This document shows positions 57,830 to 64,000 of a DNA stretch of 64,000 bases, one piece after another (within the stretch, counting starts at the first letter, position 1; every line of letters starts with the position of its first letter). The position numbers were made by a program, and so were the translations under genes. The DNA is taken from positions 111,907,194 through 111,971,193 of the forward strand of contig NW_026555331.1 in NCBI RefSeq assembly GCF_014898055.3, written 5' to 3'. Origin of the DNA: Talpa occidentalis. Taxonomy: Eukaryota > Chordata > Mammalia > Eulipotyphla > Talpidae. The notes under the pieces were generated by a model. It ran no database searches, was not told the DNA's origin, and saw only the letters and a program-made list of their open reading frames with translations.

Positions 57830-58411
57830 AAGTGAATTCTTATAAATAAAAATACTAGGTGATAATAAATTGTACTCTGAACTACTTTATAGAAATTATT
57901 CATGTGTAGAGTTATAACATTAAACTTCTTTTACTCTGAATGTTATAACATTAGTTTCTCTAGATGAAAGAAATTACTTCTGTGCCTTTGATACTATAGG
58001 CTGAGTAAAGGGTTGAATGCTTGCCTGTCTTGTGGTAAAATAAATTCTACAGTCCCCCTCATTTCTTCCTACATGAAAACCCTGAATGTTTTCAATGTAT
58101 CCCTTAAAATAGTATCTGTCATATTTGACACTGTTAATTACTATAATACTTTAATTACACTCTACGATAACATCACATTCTTTGCTTTTTTGCATGTGAT
58201 TTTATTCCTTTTGACTTCTTTGCAGGTTACTACATCCAGCTCTTAAATGTTGATGTTTGTAGTCACTTCCTGGAAATTTTATCTCTTGGGAACTCATATT
58301 TTTATCTACTTAGTAATTAAAGTTAGAAAATAGAAGAGATAATGATATTATTTATAATTGATATATATATATATATAATATCAGAACTATTATGAGAATG
58401 TTTTTGCTAAA
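57830..58411. other. Unassigned AT-rich sequence
   Basis: Contains an (AT)n run at 58361-58379. Nothing else recognised. Confidence 0.5.
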
Positions 58412-58536
58412 TTTTTTTTTTTTTTTTTTTTTTTTTGTGGGACTCTCGCCGGCGGCCGGGGATCGAACCAGCACTACCGAGGCTTTGGGCAGCCTCGCAG
58501 CCCAGCACTCAACTGCTGCACCACCAGGGGAGGCCC
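58412..58536 (-). mobile_element. Short-form tRNA-derived SINE
   Basis: T25 tail directly against GTGGGACTCTCGCC, then GGGGATCGAACC and the head end CCACCAGGGGAGGCCC. Third copy lacking the long-SINE body. Flanks GCTAAATT and GCTTAATT may be a decayed duplication. Confidence 0.9.
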
Positions 58537-58559
58537 CAGGCTTAATTCTTAAGGTTTAT

Positions 58560-59470
58560 CTTTTATTAAAATATTTTTATTTATCAAAAGTTTTAATTTT
58601 TTAAAATATTTTAGAGCAGTTTTAAGTTTAACATTACAGGAAGAACTCTTTGTACACTAAGACTCTGTGTAGTCCTAATTGTCCCCAGTCAAAACTTCCA
58701 TCTTTCCAATGGCCCAAAACAGCCATAATGTTTCTTTCAAAGAAGGGTAAATCCTTGACAAGAGTTTTGCACCTATATCCAGGTAGTTAAAATTCTGATC
58801 AACAATTTTATAGTGTTGGGGGTTCTCCACACCAGCAAGTAAGTCTCAGACAACATTTGGGTGTTCTACCATTCAACTGGATTCTAAAATTATCCACCTG
58901 GACATAGCATCAGACTTCACAGATTAAACACTTAGTTCCACAAGACTGCCATCCAGTTCAGGTATCAATTGCAAACCCAGGTTTTTACCTGTGTTTCTTA
59001 CCAACTGGATATAAATCAGAGGTTCCCATGTTCCTCTTTGTGGATTCATTAAGTTGCTAGAGTGGTTTAAAGGATGCGGGAAATTAATTTACTTTCTAGA
59101 TAACTGGTTTGTTACAAAGGATATTAAATGTTAGTAATCAACAATCAATTGAAGAGATACATAGGGTCAAGACCCAAAGAACATACTGTTACCCCTTGGA
59201 GTTTGGGCCCCACATAGTGACATGTGGAACTATTCTGATTCCACCACCTGGAAGCTCTCTGGACTCCATCCTTTTGGGTTTTAATGAAAACCACATTAGA
59301 GAGACCCAATTGATTAAATCATTGGTCACTGGTGATTGATTCAATCTCAACCCTTTTCCCCCTCCCTGGAAATCAGAAAGCAGGACTGAAAGTTCCAACA
59401 CTCCACTCAAAGTTAGTTCTCCAGACAACAGGCCCACTTCAGTATTTTCCAAAATTCACCTCATCTACAT
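58560..59470. repeat. Probable ancient interspersed repeat, family not assigned
   Basis: The segment has the word order of a common old mammalian repeat: TTGCTAGAGTGGTTTAAAGG, TTTGTTACAAAGGATATTAA, GAAGAGATACATAGGGTCAA, a GGAAGCTCTCTGGACTCCAT stretch, TTTTGGGTTTTAATG, then GATTAAATCATTGGTCACTG and GACTGAAAGTTCCAAC. I recall such sequence as LTR-like but cannot name it safely. The opposite-strand frames at 59109-59452 are by-products. Confidence 0.45.
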
Positions 59471-61362
59471 AAATGCAGTTGTGGTGGAAAGGGGCTTGTA
59501 ATGAATAACAAGACACTTGTTTTGCCTTTAATTTCTGAAGTGTTTTCAGAAATTATTGCTCTTATGTTCAGATATTCCAAGGGCTTTGGGAGTTGTGAGT
59601 TAGGAATTATAAAGAACAAATACATGTGAAAAATATATTTTAGTTATCCTAATAGCTAAATATATATTTCTTGTAATCAATGTCACAGTGGTCTGTACTA
59701 AATGGACTGCAATTGTTCACCTGAATCACTAGAGAAATGAAATTCAATTGGGAGGTCAGGAATTGTTCACCATTCTACCTCCAGTCACCTTGCCCTTCTC
59801 AATGACTCAACCTCTCTACTCAGATGGATGGTCTGTCCATAAAGATCGTTACATTTAGCTAAAAACCAACCAAACAAAAACCCCTTAAGAATTTATCTCT
59901 CCTTTGAGAATTCTGTTCTTTTTTAGTAATCTATAACTTTCTTCCCAAAAGGTCTGTAATAAAATAAATATATTTCTGTCAAATCCAACTAATATCTTAG
60001 AAATCTCACAGGATAACTCTGAATATAATCTGATTTTCTTTTTGAAAAGATGGTTTTATTTCTTAAAAGAAACGAATAGAAGAAATTCAATAATTATTTC
60101 AGTGCCATCTTATTTTTATCTCTGCTGGTTCCTTTTTTTGGGGGGAGGTGAGTTGGAGGGTAGGGGTCATGCTTTCAGTTTCCTTTTAGAAATTTAATAT
60201 TGATAGCTGGTTCTGACTCTGGGTTGCCTTTTTGATCCTGCCCTGCCTTCTTCCAGCTTATCCTAGTGTGTGCTCTTTATCCCAACACTGATTCCAGGCA
60301 GACTTCTGTTTTTCAGTTGCTGGTGTTTTGTGGCCAGTATAATTTTAGTGAAGTCAGGAAGAGGAAAAGTTATGCAATTCTTTTATTCTTCTTAATCTCT
60401 CCCCTAGGAGAAATAAGTCTAGGAAAAAGAATAAGGAGGTGCAATGGAAAAGGTCAGATCAGACTATTGTATTCTGAGGAAAGAGTGGATCGTAAGATAA
60501 ATGCACTGAACCTGAGAAATTGGTCCCTGAGCAAACCATGAAGGGTTTACAGACCTTCCTCTGTGACCCCTCCCCATCCCTTCCTTTTGCAGCTGTCAGT
60601 AATGGTGACTAACAAGAGTTGAAGGGATCCATTTAGGAATTTGGGGGCCATTATTTATAATATTCCATCAAAGGAAATTGCAACATCCCAGAACCAGAAA
60701 GTCTGAACAGATTAATAACTTCTTCATAATTCTTTGAATGATGATACTGTTATCCTGAAATTGATGGTCCTCTGCCTGATGTACATAAATGCCAAAGAGA
60801 TACCACAAAGTTCCAGGAAAAGAAAGGACTTTAATCCAAAGCTGGTTCAGCAGGAGATAGGACCCCCAAGACTCAGATCTACCTCCCTAAAATTCCAGGC
60901 AAATGGACTTATGTCACATATTGGAAAGCAGGGCTTTGGAAACAAAAGAATTAAATTCCATTTGTTGGGAGATGGCTGGGGAACAGGAATTTGGCTTTGG
61001 TAAGAGGTCATTGGGCAAAACAGACCGGGGACAGAGGAATGCAGAGTTGACTGAAGGCCACTGGTAGTGGTAGATTCTCCTGATATGTGATTGCATCATG
61101 GACAAAATGCTGGACTCTGGTTGCTTTATCTGGAAAAGCAGAATTTCTCAGGAAGAACAGGTTAGTCCTGGTACTATAGGAATGGAGCCATATGTCATCT
61201 GATTTCTAGCCAGGCTAGAAAACAGAACAGTTAGACTTAATTAACAGCTAATTAAGCTTTGGGGGGCTGGTTTCAATACATTGGTATTATTGTCTGGTTG
61301 ATTAATTCTGATGTCAAGTAAGTTAGTTTTGTTTAAAGTAATTAACCGGTCTAAAATGGAGT
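59471..61362. other. Unassigned sequence
   Basis: No gene recognised; a G-run with purine tract lies at 60136-60160. The frames at 60266-60541 and 60734-61003 (89-91 codons) show no domain or splice context. Confidence 0.5.
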
Positions 61363-61372
61363 CATGCATTTT

Positions 61373-61627
61373 TTTTAAAGATTTATTTATTTTTATACAA
61401 GAACTGGGGTACAGGCCAGAGGCACGGGAGAGTGAGAGAATTCACCAGAGACAGAGCGGGGAACAGAACAGGCAGACAACTAAAAACACTGCTGAGGGGA
61501 GCAGTGGGCAAGGCAGCTGCTGTGCCATAAGGGAATCTCCCTGGCTGGCCGGGAGAACCCACGCTGCAGAGGCTGCAGGCAGCTTCACAGCATTGTGCTC
61601 AACCCGCTGCACCACCTAGGAGGCCCC
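61373..61627 (-). mobile_element. tRNA-derived SINE, type B
   Basis: ATACAAGAACTGGGGTACAG tail side with a small deletion around CAAGGCAGCTGCTGTG. Flanks CATGCATTTT (61363) and CATACATTTT (61628) are a one-mismatch duplication. Confidence 0.9.
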
Positions 61628-61637
61628 CATACATTTT

Positions 61638-62234
61638 GATTTTTAACAATGTATTAAGTTAGTAAACATATGTAAAGTTCTTAGAGTACTCTCATTCTAT
61701 AGTAAGTGCTATATATCTTATTATTCATTAAATATTATATCTTCTTAAAAAAGGTAATGGTAGAGAAGAGAATAAAAATGTTTTTAGGCATTATTGAAGT
61801 TATGTGTAGAAAGGAAGCAATGGCTAATTTGTATGTGCATTAGAAAGTTTATATTGTTAAAAAAACAAAATTTAACTGAATAAATTTAGAGATGTAATTG
61901 CCAATATTAAATGATTTATGAATTTGGCAGCATCTCTCCTAGTAAGTATAAAGATTTTGCAAGGGACTTGCACAAATTAGAAGCTTTTCATAGTCAGAAA
62001 AAAGAATAGAACAAGGTTATCATAAAAGAAAAGAAATTATTTCAGGGAAATCCTCTTCTCTTAGGCCAGGAGGGTCCTATGTAGATTATTTCACCAGAGA
62101 TGACCAGGAAACTCCAGATTGATTAGTACAAAATTCCACGTTTTGGAAAGGCTAAAATTGCAATCAGTTTAGATACTAAGTCTTGGTGCATTCTGCCTAA
62201 TTCCATTTTGGACCTGTTGATTCTTTTTATATCG
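61638..62234. other. Unassigned AT-rich sequence
   Basis: Nothing recognised. Confidence 0.5.
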
Positions 62235-62360
62235 ACACATATTAACCTTATGAAGAAGGTACTTTTATCATCTTAATTTTACAGGTAATAAAACTGTTGC
62301 TGCAAATAAATGATGCAACTGGAACTTACATTGCTATAATCAAGTCTGGAATCTCAGTTT
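62235..62360 (-). mobile_element. MIR element
   Basis: AACCTTATGAAGAAGGTACT, TTTATCATCTTAATTTTACA and GGTAATAAAACTGTTGCTGC match antisense MIR (CCTATGAGGTAGGTACTATT, CATTTTACAGATGAGGAAAC). Confidence 0.7.
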
Positions 62361-62519
62361 TCAGACATTAAATCTCTTGTCTTTGTATAATCATCATAGC
62401 CTAGTACGAAGTATTTTTTAAAATGAGTGCTTAATAAATTTCTGAATCATTTATTCTAATTGGGCATGTTAAATCTGGGAGCAATAGCAAGTGCTTTGAT
62501 ACAATAAGTATTTTATTTT
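62361..62519. other. Spacer
   Basis: Nothing recognised. Confidence 0.4.
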
Positions 62520-62640
62520 ATACATTTTTCCACCCCTCTTAGCAACCTAGACTTAGAGAGTTTAAGAGCCCTGACCCATTGATTAAGGTTAAAATTCAAA
62601 GTCACCTTCTGAACCCACACCCAATGAAACCATGGCAGGT
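62520..62640 (-). mobile_element. Possible MIR fragment
   Basis: CTTAGAGAGTTTAAGAGCCC and ATTCAAAGTCACCTTCTGAA loosely follow the antisense MIR core. Weak. Confidence 0.35.
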
Positions 62641-63439
62641 CTATCCTGTCAGCCGGAATAGCTGGGAGTGCTCAAATATCTTTTGAGCTTTTTTTCACGA
62701 ACCAACAGTGTATGATGCTCAGCTATGAGTCATACAGATGTAACTAAGAGACTGGTGACACGAAGCTAAAGTTACAGGAAAATGAACCACCTGGATTGTA
62801 TTCAGAGGTGAGATGTTCATCCACCCGGAAGAGGCAGCCATTTGAAAGGGATACTTTCCCATGTGGACTGATTTGTAACTATCAATGGCTTTGAGTTAAC
62901 TCTGCATTGATCCTCTCCCATCCACTTTGCCTTCCGATCTCTTGCCAAACCTGCATTCCTGTCCCCTCAGACCACTCCCCAGTCAATGGAATTCAATTAT
63001 TTTGTTTTCTCAAGCCCTGTTCCCCTGGCCTTTTGGGGAGATTGATCTGAATCTTGGTACTCCTAACTCCTACATACTGAGCTTAGCATTAAAGTCCATT
63101 CATTTCCCAAACTCTGGTCACATATATTTGGCATATATGTGCATCAGATAGACAAGCCCTTAATTTCTAAGTAAAACTAGTGGTCTGCCTACTCTGTAAA
63201 GGAATATGTCTTTTTGGAAGAGAAACCTATAGAAATGCAGGATCCATTTGTCCTCTTGTGACTACAAGGGTTGCTTTCTGAGGCTCTCACAAAGTGGATC
63301 AAAGTCCTCAATGGACTCTTTCTGCATAATGAATAAGTGCAAGGGACACCTATGATACCTATGGAACCAAGGGGTCCACTGGCCCTCAAGTGGCTGCACT
63401 TAAGCTTCATCCAGTGACTTGACTCTCAAATCAAAATTG
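62641..63439. other. Unassigned sequence
   Basis: No gene recognised. The frames at 62927-63151 and 63189-63410 (-) lack domain features. Confidence 0.5.
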
Positions 63440-63505
63440 GAAAAGTCTGGGTTCTAGTCCTGCTTCAACAATATTCCTGTGCTCTTGAATCACTTATACG
63501 TGAGT
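63440..63505 (+). mobile_element. MIR shard
   Basis: AAGTCTGGGTTCTAGTCCTG and CTTCAACAATATTCCTGTGC follow the MIR tRNA-like 5' region (GCCTGGGTTCGAATCC). Confidence 0.45.
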
Positions 63506-63558
63506 GAAATCATGTCTGAATTTTACTTTGAAATGTACTTAAAAAAACACAGATGGAG

Positions 63559-63826
63559 GGGCCTTCCCTGGTGGCGCAACAGATTAAGATGCAACCTATG
63601 AAGCTGTCTGCAGCCTCTGCAGCACCAGTTTGATCCCTGGCCAAGGAGCAACCCACATGGTGCAGCAGACCTCTCCTGGCTCACCTGCTGCTCCCCGCAG
63701 CAGTATACTTTGGTCAATCTTCCTGTTCTGTTCCCCACTATGTCTCTGGTGAGTCCTCTCACCCTCCGCACCTCTGGCCTGTACCCCAGCTCTTGTATGA
63801 ATCAATAAATAAATCTTAAAAAAAAT
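63559..63826 (+). mobile_element. tRNA-derived SINE, type B
   Basis: The only type B copy in sense orientation: head GGGCCTTCCCTGGTGGCGCA, B-box-like CAGTTTGATCCCTGG, tail CAATAAATAAATCTTAAAAA. Duplication AGATGGAG at 63551-63558 and 63827-63834. Confidence 0.92.
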
Positions 63827-63834
63827 AGATGGAG

Positions 63835-64000
63835 AGGGGGACAGATAGATGGATATATGATAAAACAAGAATAGTAACCTGTTAACATAACATCATTCAA
63901 CTTTTCTGTAGGTTTGAAATTCTTCACATTAAAATGTTAGTGAGAAAAAGAACATATGACATGATCCCATATAGAAAAATGCTTCTACATATTTTAAAGG
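63835..64000. other. Unassigned sequence to window end
   Basis: Short GATA/GATG-rich text at 63843-63862. Nothing else recognised. Confidence 0.4.

Noticed and set aside
1..64000. CRISPR arrays, operons, bacterial promoters or phage genes
   Set aside because: The sequence is mammalian nuclear DNA; the repeats are retroelements, microsatellites and one degenerate tandem array, with no direct-repeat/spacer periodicity.

Overview
This window is non-coding nuclear DNA from a eutherian mammal. It is AT-rich and CpG-poor. I found no exon, CpG island or protein-coding host gene; almost every open frame of 60-220 codons lies inside a transposable element or is a chance frame. Ancient repeats shared across eutherians (MIR, a MER5A-like hAT remnant, a Tigger-like remnant, old L1 pieces) fix the clade. 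There is no Alu, B1/B2, Bov/CHR or typical canine SINEC. The lineage-specific SINE is tRNA-derived and has an AATAAA plus TCTTTT plus poly(A) tail, the 'T+' tail style known from several laurasiatherian groups. I therefore infer Laurasiatheria but cannot name the order or species.

Layout: 0-16.6 kb is interspersed SINEs, three L1 3' ends (961-1205, 4977-5634, 11126-12095), an old L1 piece, a MER5A-like element and a degenerate ~150-bp tandem array (4089-4910). 16.6-25.1 kb is built on old L1 sequence and holds the best-preserved L1, a twin-primed (5'-inverted) copy at 19674-22680 with its own target-site duplication and a short 3' transduction. 25.2-38.9 kb holds an antisense L1 split by two SINEs, a SINE-free stretch with a CpG-rich 40-nt hairpin (28473-28512), a U6 snRNA/L1 chimeric retropseudogene (32299-32660) and more old L1. 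38.9-57.3 kb carries five members of one LTR family: four solo LTRs, and one short element with a complete 5' LTR, ~330 bp of interior and a truncated 3' LTR. All have 5-bp target duplications, four perfect and one with a single mismatch. 57.3-64 kb returns to MIRs, SINEs and unique sequence.

The SINEs (23 copies) fall into three forms: type A (tail-side motif CAGCACTGGGTACAGTC on the antisense strand), type B (CAAGAGCTGGGGTACAGGCC) and a short form in which the tRNA-like head runs straight into poly(A). Many have clear target-site duplications, so insertion boundaries are reliable to a few bases. Nothing here looks like a multi-gene system; the interest lies in retrotransposition structures and a few unexplained non-repeat segments. 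Family names for old repeats come from recalled consensus motifs, not from a database search.
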